Source of the DNA: Hyposmocoma kahamanoa
Lineage: Eukaryota; Arthropoda; Insecta; Lepidoptera; Cosmopterigidae
Length of the DNA stretch: 64,000 bases
NCBI RefSeq assembly: GCF_003589595.1
Contig: NW_020654422.1
Coordinates: 10,872,269-10,936,268 of the forward strand
Direction: 5' to 3'
A program made the translations under genes and the position numbers. This document shows positions 33,815 through 45,770 of the stretch, piece by piece. Numbering within the stretch: position 1 is the first letter of the stretch; the number at the start of each line of letters is the position of its first letter. The notes beneath the pieces are model-generated. The model was not told the origin of the DNA and made no database searches. It saw only the letters and a program-made list of their open reading frames with translations.

Positions 33815-35072
33815 CACGGATCGAATATACTAGTTTAGTGATATCCGTATTTTGTGTTAATAGAAGTATATTGGAAGCACGAATGACTCCTAATAACGAA
33901 GAAGAGTAACGCGTCATTGGGCGTGTTTACGGCCAAGATCATTCACAAAAGCTGCTTGCGCGCACCGATGCATTGAGCTAGGAATAAAGAGGCACAAAAA
34001 GTGCTGTATGACACAAGTAAGACGGACACCCACGTCGCAAATTCCTGCCCATTATCGCGCCTGTCTCACGAGCTCATGTGACGAACAGAAGCCGGTCCTG
34101 GGCGGTACTCTGTTGCACTGATTTACTTAGGAGAACTTTTTTTACAATACATGTACCCACACAGCTCACAACCAAGCGAAAGCGTTGAGTTAAAATTTGT
34201 TTACTAAATTTTTCAAATAAAAAAGTCATGAAACATTCTTTTCAGCAGCATTTATAAAAGCGTTAATCGTATACTAACGCTATAATAATAATTATTAAAA
34301 AATTTTCGATTAATGCGTGCCACAAAACCTTTACTTTTCAAAAGAAAAGTGCCATGTAATAGGCCACTTTTATTCGGTGGTTATTTCATTAGTGCTACTA
34401 GCACATAATACGATGCTCGCTCGTAAACACTGAGATAAAATTATATTTTGTTATTGTTTATGGACCACCAGGCAGGTTGGTATCATGTATCTCCCCCGCG
34501 AAGACTCTTCTCGGCACCTACATTTGTATTTAGATGAAATATTATTTTTAAACACCGTTAACAGGAGTGCACCACATGTGCTGCCACCTGACCTTTCGTA
34601 AGTTTTCCCACGCTGAGCGTCTTCGAGTCTTTCGAACAAAAACGTGGCCGTTAACGTTACACTCCAAGGGATTTCTCCTTATAAAATCAACTCTAAACTA
34701 CCAACGCACAGCTTTTATTCGTAGAGCTCTAGATATGTTTTTGGGAGCAAATGTCTCGGTTGCAGTGAGGCTTAAAGCGTTTTTTTCTGTTTACTCAAAT
34801 GATCTGGTGATTGTTTTTTAATTTTTTTAGTCGTTCAGCGACGTCATATGGTTTCAATCAGAGCTCGTCAAGGCTTTTAACTTTTTTTCAATCGATTATC
34901 GGTTGGTTTGTGAATAGGTAAGCGTACGGCTATGGACTATATTTTTTAAAGTGAATTTGTTTTAACTCACCACATGCTGCAATTGACCAATTACAGTGTA
35001 AGTTTACTTGCAGTGTAAGTTTCCTTATAGGTACCTTGATAGTAAACGCAGTGTTATAAAACATTAAGTGAA
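33815..35072. other. Non-coding stretch
   Basis: No gene recognised. The open frame at 34567-34821 (84 residues, plus) starts with ATG and has mixed composition, but no motif and no codon bias. Confidence 0.4.
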
Positions 35073-35119
35073 ATTGTACATTTTATATTTATGTTTTATA
35101 TAAATATAAAATGTACAAT
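35073..35119. repeat. Perfect 19-bp hairpin with following tandem echoes
   Basis: attgtacattttatattta (35073-35091) is the exact reverse complement of 35101-35119, with a 9-nt loop. 'aaatgtaca' recurs twice more by 35160, so the region is a decayed AT-rich repeat. Confidence 0.8.
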
Positions 35120-35539
35120 GTAATATATAAATAAAATGTACAAATATAAAATGTACAATATATATGTAATACATAATAATAATAATAACATACTTGTACA
35201 TTATATATTTATATTTTTGTTACAGAACAACATAATCTACTTACTATATCACTCATCTCCCTGTAACATTTCCACGTTTATATTAAAAGCTAACTCGAAG
35301 AAAAAAATCGAGCGATGAGGATGACATGTGTGAGAAGTTAAGCGTGGAGAAATTAGATAATTAATTGCTGTGCTGCATATTTTAAGGGATTGCCCTCTTT
35401 TCTGTTGTCTTCACTAAAAGTATTAATTGCAAAGAGATATTTAAAATTTTTTGTCCGCGGTTTTGTACTCGTACAATAAAAATGTTTTATAAAAATAATA
35501 ATAATGATAATAAAGCACACACTCTTAGCCTCACATTAA
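35120..35539. other. AT-rich stretch with short microsatellites
   Basis: (aat)n at about 35172-35188 and 35492-35515. No gene. Confidence 0.5.
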
Positions 35540-35703
35540 GGAAACCCTGTATCGTGGGTGCCATGAATACACACATAGACAACCACAAATAACTGTAAAC
35601 TGAAATAAATGTAGGCCATACAAATATTTCACCCGGCCCGAGAATCGAATATGGGACCTCCGCATTGCAGATCAGCATGGTAACCATTCGGCCACGGAGG
35701 CAG
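35540..35703 (-). mobile_element. tRNA-derived SINE, family C, copy 1
   Basis: On the minus strand it begins 'actgcctccgtggccgaatg' (box A TGGCCGAATGGT), with a diverged box B (ATTCGATTCTC), followed by 'tatttgtatggcctacattt' and ending 'caccc...acagggtttcc'. The same order recurs at 59169-59369. The short minus-strand frame here belongs to the SINE. Confidence 0.88.
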
Positions 35704-38465
35704 TAATAAAATGATGGTGATTATCGAATACATACAAGCAATGTAAGACAAATTAAAAGCCTTTATATTGTACCTATGTGCAGTGTATTTTATTTTAAAC
35801 TACCACATAAATGGGTGATGCGTAAATTTTGCGTGTCCAGGCTGAGATTCCTGGTGTAAAGTGAAGAAATATTAATGATTTATTTTTTATACGTTTAATT
35901 AGACGTAAAATGAGTTTAGGGCAAGAATTTCAGAATATTTATAATACATGTGGCAGCGAAAAACGTAGGCACACACCATTTCCCGCCAAAAAACGTAATT
36001 ATAGGTCCTTTGGTAACACGTGCGCCAAAAAATATTCAATTTTCTGGCTCCATTTGTGCTCAATTTTTGTTTTACTCTCGTTTGACCCGTCACATGATAT
36101 TATAAAAAAAAATTACAGCAAAAGAAAGTTCCAAAAAGTGCGTCGTTTTAAAGGGGCAAACAAATTTTTATTAAGTCCAAAGACGACAACATAATCTCAA
36201 AACAAAACTTCTTTTGTAGGGGATCGATATAATTGCAAGTCAATGGGGATCGAATATAGATTCATAAAATAGACAATATGATACGAATTCGGATTTTCAA
36301 CAACACCGATACATATTTTAAGTTTGTAAACTCCACAGTTACTTCTTCACTACGTCACGAAGATGAAGGTCAAAAAGATGTTAAATATTTAGAAACAAAA
36401 GCTGGAGCAACTGCTCTGAGCGATGAAGTATAGCATTTCGTTTTAAAATATATTCATCAAATAAAAAAACTGCAGGTCCGCTAAGATTATAAAATAAATC
36501 AATTTAGTTACTAAATGAATTGATTTTTTTTCCGAATTTTCAGAATTTAGCAATGTTTGAATTATTTCAAAGAAATAACACAAAAATACTAGTTATATAT
36601 TTATTTCTCTGATTAATTTGGATGGAATTTGTGGTTATCTCAGTGTGTGCCCATCCATGGTACCCGCGATGCAGGGTTTCCATACTGCGGGACTGTGAGT
36701 GTGTACATCATTAGTAATTTTAATAAAATAGATTATTATAAGGTAAAATGCGACGTTAACATAGTGATTTCCTTACACTTCAAAGTGAAAACACTTAATT
36801 AAATTAATTTAATTGTCTTTGTTTTCAAATATATTCCAACTTTTCAAACAAAAAACAAAGACAAAAATTTTGAATTGCTTATATGTATCTCTGAAATGAA
36901 TAAAAATGGTTATGTTCCTGTCACGTATATATAAATGAAATGTTTCATTTTATTACAAACGAGTTTCGGATACTGGAAAATCTAAAAAAAAAATTGCGCC
37001 ACCAAAACTTACAATAAAACTCAATGTTGATATTCACCTAAATCAATACTAGCTCTATTTTGTCACATGTTTTAGTTACCTAATTCTAAAATATCTACAT
37101 GCGTTCATCTAATTTGATTAGAGAACGAGTAAAACAGTGACAATAGCGACAAATTAAGTGTTTAATAATAAAACTTTCCTTTTCATCGCAGCCCCCATCA
37201 AAGGGTTGAAGTGAAAATAATAGCCGGCCTATAATGCAGCGCCATCCACCTCGGACATCCCGCCGAGTCGTTGCGTTCATCCGCGCCCCTATCCTCTACA
37301 TCTGTCGTTTTACCAGTCACTAAATTCATATTGCAATTCAAATCTTTTTGGGTGAAATATTAATTTATTGACTACTGTATCCAGTACCACGTTAATTGAC
37401 ATAGATCGAATTTTTACAAGCAAGAACTATCAACATACTAAGAAATCTTAAATAAACTTTGGTAGACGCATTAGGTAGACGTAAATAAATAATGAAATTA
37501 GTACTTACATACATACGATGAACAATTATTCGTTAACACAAACGATTTAAAAATACCATCAAATACAAATCAACAGTACATAATTGGATTTTAATCTTTA
37601 ATATCTTATTGATACAATTGATTTACTATATTATTACGATACATTTTAGCAAAGTTAAACTGATGATTAAGACAATTATCTTGGAAATTAAATAATTCTT
37701 TCTAGGTACTTAAATAGTTAAATAAACGAGTAACGATATACTTATTATGTAAGTACTATCTTATGTATAGTTGTTTTTTAGACAGAGTTCGTCTGAAACT
37801 GCATGTAACATAACATCGCCAATGTAAAGTTTATATGAGATTAATTATACACACGTACAGTTAAATCGTACACGTATTAAGATCAAATTGTCAGGAAATG
37901 AATCGAGACTATAAACTCCTCTGTCAAGGAAGCATAGTGTTGCGCAGGCGCAGGTCTTGACGTCACGGCCCGAATTAACCAAGTTCCGAGAACTAAAACC
38001 GTTGTTATGTCGGTGCACTTGTCTGATCGACGGCGCACGTGTGGACATCTTACATTATACATATATTATGTTACTATCTTATAAGAAAATCAGAAAATAT
38101 TTAGACGTTATGAAGATTCTTCGAGGAGTATTATTACTGTCTTCGTAGTTACAATTTAAGATTATGACACTTTGTTATTTATAGGAGCCACTGCATCGGC
38201 ATTAGTTATCATATTATAACGATTCGATTGTTGAAGCGCGATGATTTCGTTGTATTGTACCTCATATGTTGAAAGATAACTTCATCGTTGTGGGAGGACC
38301 GACAATCAAAATTTGACCCAGTTGTACCTGTTCAATCTATCTACTCGTACTACAATAGTATGTGGAACGTACAGTCGATGGCATAAGATATGGTGGTATG
38401 GTATGGACTCCCTATCAGACAACAGAAAAGTGTATAGAAATTCCAACTTTTTGATTCAAATTAGA
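35704..38465. other. AT-rich non-coding stretch
   Basis: Contains a scrap of the SINE family A tail at 36081-36112 ('tttgacccgtcacatgatat' plus A run). A GC-richer part at 37190-37300 has a 61-codon minus frame starting with ATG, without features. Otherwise nothing recognised. Confidence 0.45.
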
Positions 38466-38683
38466 TTTTTTAAATAATATCCATGACGGGACGAACAAGT
38501 TGTGCACCTGATGGTAAGCTACACGCCTGTCCATAACAGTTGCAGTGTCACTCAGAGCTTGAAATCGCAAAGATCTGAGGGGCACTGCCACTGCGCCCGT
38601 CACCCTAAGACATTGTGCCTGTAATTTCACCAGCACCCTTAACCTTCAAAACTGTAATGCTGACATTACTGCTTGACGGCGCA
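38466..38683 (-). mobile_element. SINE family A, 5'-truncated
   Basis: Reversed copy running from the tail ('aatatccatgacgggacgaa') through 'ggcactgccactgcgcccgt' and 'aatttcaccagcaccctt' to 'gctgacattactgcttgacg'. It stops before the shared boundary. Confidence 0.87.
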
Positions 38684-39888
38684 GTGTAATGTAAATAAAG
38701 ATCAAATTGGCTTAAAACGATTCTCAAAACATCATTCACTATTTATGCAATAAGGAAGTCATGCCAAAATGATTTTACCGCTCATAGGTTAAACGTTAAA
38801 ATTATTTAACACCTTTTTGCATACTCTATCTACTCGAAACCATATACGCAGGTATCTCAGGGCATCGACTGTACCAACATTTACAAAATAAAATATTTTT
38901 TATTCTATGAATTTTTAATTCTGATTTCTACTGAGTTAAAATAGACCTATTGTCTCCTTGTCATAAATAAAGCGATTGCATTTTCATTTCATTTGGTAAC
39001 TTTTGAGTTGTTGGCGCCGAAAGTTCTTTTCTGTTTGAAAACTTTTGAAACATCTCGCTTAACAATGAAACTGAAACTAAATAAGATAAAAAAAACGCTA
39101 AATTCAACTTCGCTGAAAATGTCGATTACGTTGTATATGAAAAAGACGGCAGTATTGTAGTATGAGCATAGCTGAGAAAACAGGTTAATTCACATTCGTC
39201 TATTACATATACGCATCTACGTAATATAGTAATCTAAAACAAACACATTCGTAAATAGCCAGGCGAGGAAGCACGCAACACCTCATTCGACCGCGCCTTT
39301 GCGCGCGCAGTAATACTCGTACAATGCTCGTGTATTTTGTAAGTATTAATAAACGCTCTCCCGCAGTCTCCGCTTATCGAGTTTACACATATCATAAAAC
39401 TTTTTTATACACAAAGTATATTTTAAGTGTTTATTAATGAATTTTAAAGTCTGTTTGGTTAAAATATTTATATAGCACGTTCTAGCGATTTTATAGCATA
39501 GAAAGGTGTATTAAAAGCTAACATTCTCAGGGTTACAGAATTCAGAATTCAATTCACAAAAATGTACCGCAATTTACGCGGTGCAAGTAGGGTTCGTACA
39601 ATAAAACTATAATGTCAAAATGCATTATTAAACTAAATTTATAATATAAAATATTTACCTTCTTTTTTTACACAATGAGGTCTTTCGAATCAATAAATTA
39701 TATTCTGTTAAAATTATATCATGTTATATTAGATTGATATTTGTGCCTAAAATACGAATGTGTACGTTCATCCTGAGACGAAAGATCTCACACGGCGCCA
39801 ACTGTTCGCTGCGGGAGTCATAATATTCTAGACCATGGTTTCCAAACTTTCTGGTTCGCCCACCACCACAAAAATTTAACTGAAAACT
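38684..39888. other. AT-rich non-coding stretch
   Basis: No gene or recognised repeat. A GC-richer part (39260-39370) is not open. Confidence 0.5.
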
Positions 39889-39900
39889 CAAATTTTATTT

Positions 39901-42316
39901 CATCATCAGCCTATTGCAGTCCACTGCTGGACATAGGCCTCCCCTAATGCACGCCATTTTGCCCTGTTCTCGGCTTGACGCATCCATTTCCTGCCAGCAA
40001 TCTTCCGCAGATCGTCACTCCATCTGGCTGGAGGGCGTCCCACACTACGTTTGCCAAGTCGTGGTCTCCACTCAAGAACTCGTTTACCCCAGCGGTTGTC
40101 GGTTCTTCGGCAGATATGTCCAGCCCACTGCCACTTCAGCTTGCTTATCCGAAGAGCTATGTCGATCACTTTGGTTCTCTGTCTGATAACCTCATTACGG
40201 AGTTTATCTTTCAGAGAAACTCCGAGCATAGCTCGTTCCATAGCTCGCTGAGCGACTTTAAACTGGTGGACTAGCCGTATCGTGAGTGTCCACGACTCAG
40301 CTCCGTACGTTAGAACTGGTAGGACGCACTGGTTGAAAACCTTTGTTTTCAAGCTCTGCGGGATGGGCGACGAAAAGACTCGACGTAGCTTCCCAAACGC
40401 TGCCCAGCCAAGCTGAATCCTCCTCCTGGCCTCCTTCTCGAAGTTATTTCTACCTAACTGCAGAATCTGCCCGAGGTAAGTGTATTCGGAAACAACTTCA
40501 AGAAGGTGGCCATCGACGCAGATGGGTCTCGGATCAATGTGGTCATTGATCATGACTTTGGTTTTATCAAAGTTCATGCCGAGACCAATCCGCCGCGAGG
40601 CGGATGCTAGGCTGTTCAACATCTGATCCAGTTCCTCCAGCGATTCTGCCATTAGGACTATGTCATCTGCAAATCGCAAGTGTGAGATGTACTCGCCGTT
40701 TATGTTAATGCCCATCCTTTTCCAGTCCAGCGTCTTAAACATATCCTCCAATGCAGCGGTGAACAGTTTCGGGGATATGACATCCCCCTGTCTCACCCCT
40801 CTGCGTAATTGGATAGGTTCAGACTGCTGGTCCTGTACTTGGACACTCATGGTAGCAGCATCGTAAAGACATCTCAACACTTGTATATAACGATAGTCCA
40901 CTTGGCACCGCTGTAAGGATTCCAGGACAGCCCAGGTTTCGACAGAGTCAAAGGCCTTCTCATAGTCCACGAAAGCTAAACACAGGGGCCGATTATACTC
41001 TTCGGACTTCTGTATAATCTGCCTCACTGTGTGTATGTGGTCTATGGTGCCATATCCTCCCCGAAACCCGGCCTGTTCCGGTGGCTGAAACTCGTCGAGT
41101 CTTCTTGCGAGGCGATTCGTGATGACTCTAGAAAACAGCTTGTAGACGTGACTCAGGAGTGAGATGGGTCGGTAGTTTTTCAGTAGAGTTTTATCTCCCT
41201 TTTTAAAGAAGAGAACTACAATACTCCTGTTCCACGCCCGTGGAGTTCTCCCGCAGTGAATGACCAAGTTAAAGAGCTTCTGAAGTTCCTGGATAATAGG
41301 AACTCCTCCAGACTTCAAAAGCTCCGAAGTAACTCCGTCTTCACCGGGGGCTTTTCCATTTTTAAGCTGTTTTAGAGCCAACACGATCTCGTCTTGACTG
41401 ATTTCTGGCAGGTCGTCGGTATAGTGGCGCGTCAAGGTGGCTCTCAAATCGTGATTGTCACGCTGGACCCGAGGAGCATTTACAGCGTACAAACGGCCAT
41501 AGAAGTCCTCTATCTCGGCGAGTATCTGCGGCTTTGACGTAACGGTTAGGCCATCGTGCGTTGTAAGCTTCGTCAGGTGGCTCCTTCCAAGCTGCTGAGT
41601 GAATACTTTGGACCCTCGGTTTCGCTCTATCGCCTCCTCAATGAGGCGTGTATTGGAACTCCGAAGGTCACGCCGTACCATCTTCGCAATCTGCTTGTTT
41701 AGGTATGACCTCTCTGACGAAGTGGCCTGGATGTCATCGCGTCTTTTCGTCATAAGTCGCAGAGTCTCATCCGAGAGTTTAGACTTCTTTCCCGTACGCT
41801 GCAATTGACAGAATTTGATGCCCTCGCTTCTCAGCGTCCCAACCACGCTTTGTAGGGCCTCGTCAACGTCCTCGGTGGGTTTCAGCTCGACGAATCTCGC
41901 TTCGAGAAGTTCATGGAACTTCTCGGAGCCCGCCATGATCTGGAGTGGATTAGGACGGAGCGTGGACTTCATCAAGCGGCTTCTTTCAAGTTTGACATCG
42001 ATATTCAGAGAGCCTCGTACAAGTCGGTGATCAGATCCGGTGCTAAACCTGTTGATCACTGAGACATCTCTGAATATGTGTCTCTTGTCCGTCAGGATGA
42101 AATCGATCTCATTTTTAGTCACAGCGTCGGGGCTTCGCCAAGTCCACTTCCTTTGAGGCTTCTTCTTGAAGAACGAATTCATCAAGAAGAGTCCCTCGTG
42201 CTCGAGGAAGTTGACTAGCGTTTGCCCCCTGTGATTCCTTACTCCATAACCATGCGGGCCGACTCGAGACTCGTCAAGATTTGGGAATCCCACTTTAGCG
42301 TTAAAGTCCCCCATAA
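39901..42316 (-). mobile_element. RTE-like non-LTR retrotransposon, 5'-truncated
   Basis: A 2.4-kb insertion with the perfect 12-bp target-site duplication caaattttattt (39889-39900 and 42317-42328). The 3' end on the coding strand is 'ctgatgatg', the short simple tail typical of RTE. The 5' end is cut within the endonuclease domain. It is the same family as the decayed copy at 25994-27908, and it is much better preserved. Confidence 0.93.
39906..42314 (-). CDS. RTE endonuclease/reverse transcriptase, N-terminally truncated but open
   Basis: 802 codons without interruption. The ATG at 42314 codes for an internal Met of the endonuclease (MGDFNAKVG), which happens to lie at the truncation point. 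Endonuclease motifs present: GDFNA (residues 2-6), EIDFIL (about 69-74) and SDHRLV (about 94-99); roughly the first 130 residues of that domain are lost. RT: 'LKQLKNGKAPGEDGV', 'KNYRPISLLSHVYKLFSRVI', FVDYEKAFDS with the first catalytic Asp near residue 450, RQGDVISPKLF, and RFADDIVL with the Asp pair near 549-550. The C-terminal region has 'RPPARWSDDLRKIAGRKW' and 'GEAYVQQW', characteristic of this RTE group. The stop codon overlaps the simple 3' tail. All visible RT residues are intact, but the lost endonuclease part and 5' end make it non-autonomous. Confidence 0.92.
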   Translation of the reverse strand: MGDFNAKVGFPNLDESRVGPHGYGVRNHRGQTLVNFLEHEGLFLMNSFFKKKPQRKWTWRSPDAVTKNEIDFILTDKRHIFRDVSVINRFSTGSDHRLVRGSLNIDVKLERSRLMKSTLRPNPLQIMAGSEKFHELLEARFVELKPTEDVDEALQSVVGTLRSEGIKFCQLQRTGKKSKLSDETLRLMTKRRDDIQATSSERSYLNKQIAKMVRRDLRSSNTRLIEEAIERNRGSKVFTQQLGRSHLTKLTTHDGLTVTSKPQILAEIEDFYGRLYAVNAPRVQRDNHDLRATLTRHYTDDLPEISQDEIVLALKQLKNGKAPGEDGVTSELLKSGGVPIIQELQKLFNLVIHCGRTPRAWNRSIVVLFFKKGDKTLLKNYRPISLLSHVYKLFSRVITNRLARRLDEFQPPEQAGFRGGYGTIDHIHTVRQIIQKSEEYNRPLCLAFVDYEKAFDSVETWAVLESLQRCQVDYRYIQVLRCLYDAATMSVQVQDQQSEPIQLRRGVRQGDVISPKLFTAALEDMFKTLDWKRMGININGEYISHLRFADDIVLMAESLEELDQMLNSLASASRRIGLGMNFDKTKVMINDHIDPRPICVDGHLLEVVSEYTYLGQILQLGRNNFEKEARRRIQLGWAAFGKLRRVFSSPIPQSLKTKVFNQCVLPVLTYGAESWTLTIRLVHQFKVAQRAMERAMLGVSLKDKLRNEVIRQRTKVIDIALRISKLKWQWAGHICRRTDNRWGKRVLEWRPRLGKRSVGRPPARWSDDLRKIAGRKWMRQAENRAKWRALGEAYVQQWTAIG

Positions 42317-42328
42317 CAAATTTTATTT

Positions 42329-42856
42329 ATATTAACTTAACACAAAAAATCACAAGGAAAGACAATTATAAATTGTACAGATAATTCGGGGATTTTTTTA
42401 ATGCGGTAGCATCTCCTGGACAGCATCAACGCCTATTAAATTGCCTCCGAGTCCCCTACTGGTACCCCTATGTCTTCAGCGCCTCTGGGGACAACTTTGC
42501 CAAAGTCAAACTAAATTCATATTCAGTTGTAACTGGTACGGGCGCTTCTAATGTTTACTTCAATATGACGACGAAGACAACAATAAAATCCTCCTTTACA
42601 TATCGAATTATTTATTAATATATGTAAAGTGTACCAATGGCGGACTTCATGCATAAGGGCATTTATTTATTTACTGCGGTCAATTATCTCTATATTTTCG
42701 GCAGGGTTCGATGTGACAATTATCATTGGAAACTATTATGGTAATTATCACGATAATTATATAGATAATATACCTTGATAATTATCTTGGTATTTATTAA
42801 ATGTATTGGAACAACAAAATGTTACCGCTAGTCCTGCCGTATGTTTGTATCAGAGA
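42329..42856. other. AT-rich non-coding stretch
   Basis: A run rich in GATAAT and its complement ATTATC (42715-42800) is notable. No gene. Confidence 0.5.
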
Positions 42857-43204
42857 TGTAGGGTAAAACCGGGATAGATGCCGCAGTGGGATAGGTGCCT
42901 CCTTTTCAAGAAACCTAACTTCCCCAAATCGCAACAAAGAATAATTAGTTTAAGTACGGAGTATAGATACCACTCATCAAAGTTCCTGCAGGGCTTCGTG
43001 TGGAATAGACGCGTTTGGCTAGTGCATGGGTTTATCTCCGCGACGACCACGATAAACTGTTTAAAATTTCAGTTGCAAGTATTTACTGTCACATAATTTT
43101 GTAAGTTATAATAAATTACATTTTATTTTTATTATAACTATAAACTGTTATAATTATTAATACAAAGATCGAACACTCAGAAAAAACACTCAGAAAAATT
43201 CCTT

Positions 43205-43277
43205 TGATCCGGTCGGATTCGAACCGACGTCTTCTTGCATACCGTGCCAGACGCTATACCAACTAAGCCACGGAACG
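43205..43277 (-). other. tRNA-like cassette, 73 nt
   Basis: Boxes A (TGGCTTAGTTGG) and B (GGTTCGAATCC) and a perfect T arm. The acceptor 3' strand ends in A where the 11056 copy has G, so five of seven acceptor pairs remain. The anticodon arm has the same bulged, irregular form as in the other copies. Confidence 0.7.
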
Positions 43278-43554
43278 AACCAACGGACCTCACGAATTTT
43301 TCTATGTGCTTGAGTCGTGTCTTTGTACTTGGTCTTTCAACGACTTTTTAGTCGTAGCGCCATCTTTGAGAAATCTATTGCAGATTTATCACCCAGTTAG
43401 TACCTTTACAGCTACCAGTCCTGGCGAGAGATGTCGCTATTCACTGTATTAATTAAATTTTTATTGAATTGATATTCAATTATTTTTTGTGAAATTACTC
43501 CACTAGTTTGTTATAATTATTAATACAAAGATCGAACACTCAGAAAAATTCCTT

Positions 43555-43627
43555 TGATCCGGTCGGATTCGAACCGACGTCTTCTTGCATACCGTGGCAG
43601 ACGCTATACCAACTAAACCACGGAACG
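43555..43627 (-). other. tRNA-like cassette, 73 nt
   Basis: Nearly identical to 43205-43277. Box A has one change (TGGTTTAGTTGG). Same irregular anticodon arm. Confidence 0.7.
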
Positions 43628-44325
43628 AACCAACGGACCTCACGAATTTTTCTATGTGCTTGCGTCGTGTCTTTGTACTGTACTTGGTCTTTCAACGACT
43701 TTTTAGTCGTAGCGCCATCTATGAGAAATCTATTGCATTTAATTATAACAAACTAGTGGAGTAATTTCACAAAATATAATTGAATATCAATTCAATAAAA
43801 ATTTAATTAACTGTAAACTGGTTCATTAACTGCGCACCTAGGTGTCAATAATCGCTCTTTGTATATAGCTTAGTTATATAATAAAAGGACGTCTATCCAT
43901 ATCGAATAGGGTAGACGCCTCGATTTTTCGCGGTATAGATTTAGGGGCAAAGGGCAATACAAGAAAGTTAGGAAAAGAAAATAAAAAAATACATTATTTT
44001 AGTGAAAGACAAGTAAATGATAATATTGTAAAAGTACCAAAAAGACAAATTATTCACAGTTTTAAAATGGTTTAAACAGCGAACATTTTTGTATAAAATG
44101 TTTTGATAGCTATAAAAATACGAAGTGAAGTAGTTAGTAACTTTAAATACGTATATATTTATTATTAAAGATGTAATATGTATATGCAATATATTAAAGA
44201 TTACAAATAAAACATTTTATTATGAATTTTACTATTTTATTCTAAAGGGCATCTATCCTTCTTGGTATTTTAATTGTGTGGCGTCTATCCATATAGGTAG
44301 GCATCTATCCTCAAAAAAATAGGTT

Positions 44326-45770
44326 TGCAAAAAGTCAATTTCTTCAAAATCAGTAAATGTTAGATGATATAAATCAAGTAGTAGTAAGTTAGTTTTCACA
44401 TTGTTTGTAATTTTTAGTCAAAATTAAAGAGATAAAATTATGAATCGGATGTATATATCGGATAATTATGAGACAATATAATGATAATAACGAAAGAAAA
44501 TAAATATCTTGATAATTTTGAACTGTTGATTTTCGGAATTTGCAAGCACATTTAAATTTCTTTACTCGATTTCTTGTTAAATTATGGAGATGTTTGATAG
44601 GGTAAATGTAATTGAACTTTGGAAGCTCACAGAGTTCCTGGTTTCTAATCTTGTGTGGACTAATTCTAGGAAGCAGTTTTTCCTCTTTTCTTTTGTTTCT
44701 GGTCTGCTTAGCAATTTTTTATTTGTAAGTACATTTGGTTAATGGTCGCAACCATATATATGTATAGCGTTAACGTCGGTATATTTTTAGTTTTTGTGGA
44801 CGTTTTCAGTATCCGTCGTTTTACAAGAGAATATACTTTTAGAAAGTGTTCGTTTTCTGGCGTTACTTTTTCTAGCATAAAGACTGTTTAAAAGTAACAT
44901 ATTTTCCTTTCAACGTTGAAAATCATGATGATAGCGCACCGGAAGTGAAAGCCCGGAAGGGGACGTAGCCGGACGTCCATCACCCGCTCACCCTGTGCGC
45001 CCGCCACCCTCGCCCATATCCGGTCACGAGATTTCCGGATCCAACTTTGACGATTAACCTTTTAATTTACTCTTTACATGGAAGTTCTCTTTCGTATCAG
45101 ATAATGAGACCTCTTTTATATTTCCATTCAAAGAAAAAAATCATCAGCTGAAAACTTTTCCATCCTCCAAGTGAAAACATCAGATTTCACGGCATTAAAA
45201 ATAACGTTAGCTGTTGTTGAATTTCTTTCAATATATCTTCAAGATAATTTGAGTACGTCAATCGATTTACGACAACGCTTTGGAAGTAAAAAAAACTTCT
45301 TAACTAGAATAGCAGAACGGGTGTCGTATTTCCCGCTCATCAGTAAACAGTTCATAATAAAAAATTAATCCGAGGCTCTGGCTCTGAAGTGGCTGTAACT
45401 AAAATGTTGATTACCACTGATTGTAGGGAATGTGAAAGCCTTTTAAAATTTCAAGAAATAGAAATGTTACAAACTATCATCATGCGTATTCTTCACAATT
45501 AGATTAAAGAACCGTTCGTATTGAATCTTGCTTTAATGCAGCGTGTAGTCTTATAATGTGGGCAGAATTCATAATAATAATAATTACAGAATAATTTGTG
45601 ATTGCATTTTATTAAAAGTCAGATTAATATAGGTAATAAGTACGAGAACAAATAAGACTTTCTAAGTGAAAATTGCAAAGCATATGTATTAATTAAAATA
45701 AAAGTCCATAACAAAGTAGAAAGAATCAAAGATAAGTTGAATGGTATATTCTGTTCCAAGCGGGTGTACA
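44326..45770. other. AT-rich non-coding stretch
   Basis: A GC-rich patch at 44935-45050 ('cccggaaggggacgtagccg' type) has no long open frame. Otherwise nothing recognised. Confidence 0.45.

Larger units (their letters stand above)
43148..43808. mobile_element. Composite element with tRNA-like cassettes, copy 2
   Basis: Two head-to-tail units of about 350 bp, each holding 'ataattattaatacaaagat', 'cgaacactcagaaaaattcc', a 73-nt tRNA-like cassette (minus), 'acgactttttagtcgtagcg' and 'ccat'. The connecting piece is 'gcgagagatgtcgctattcactg'. The right end (from about 43738) is the reverse complement of the internal 'aattaaatttttattg...ccactagtttgttataatt' block. It is flanked by near-identical 12-mers, aactataaactg (43136-43147) and aactgtaaactg (43809-43820), which could be a target-site duplication with one mismatch. 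Confidence 0.82.
42857..44325. repeat. Region with a recurring 'ggatagatgcc' motif, split by a foldback element
   Basis: Variants of GGRTAGRYGCC or its complement occur at about 42872, 42888, 43001, 43889, 43906, 44248, 44281 and 44301. They lie on both strands and cluster at both ends of a 1.4-kb region. The middle is interrupted by 43148-43808. No reading frame. It may be one AT-rich repeat element with motif-bearing ends. Confidence 0.5.
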
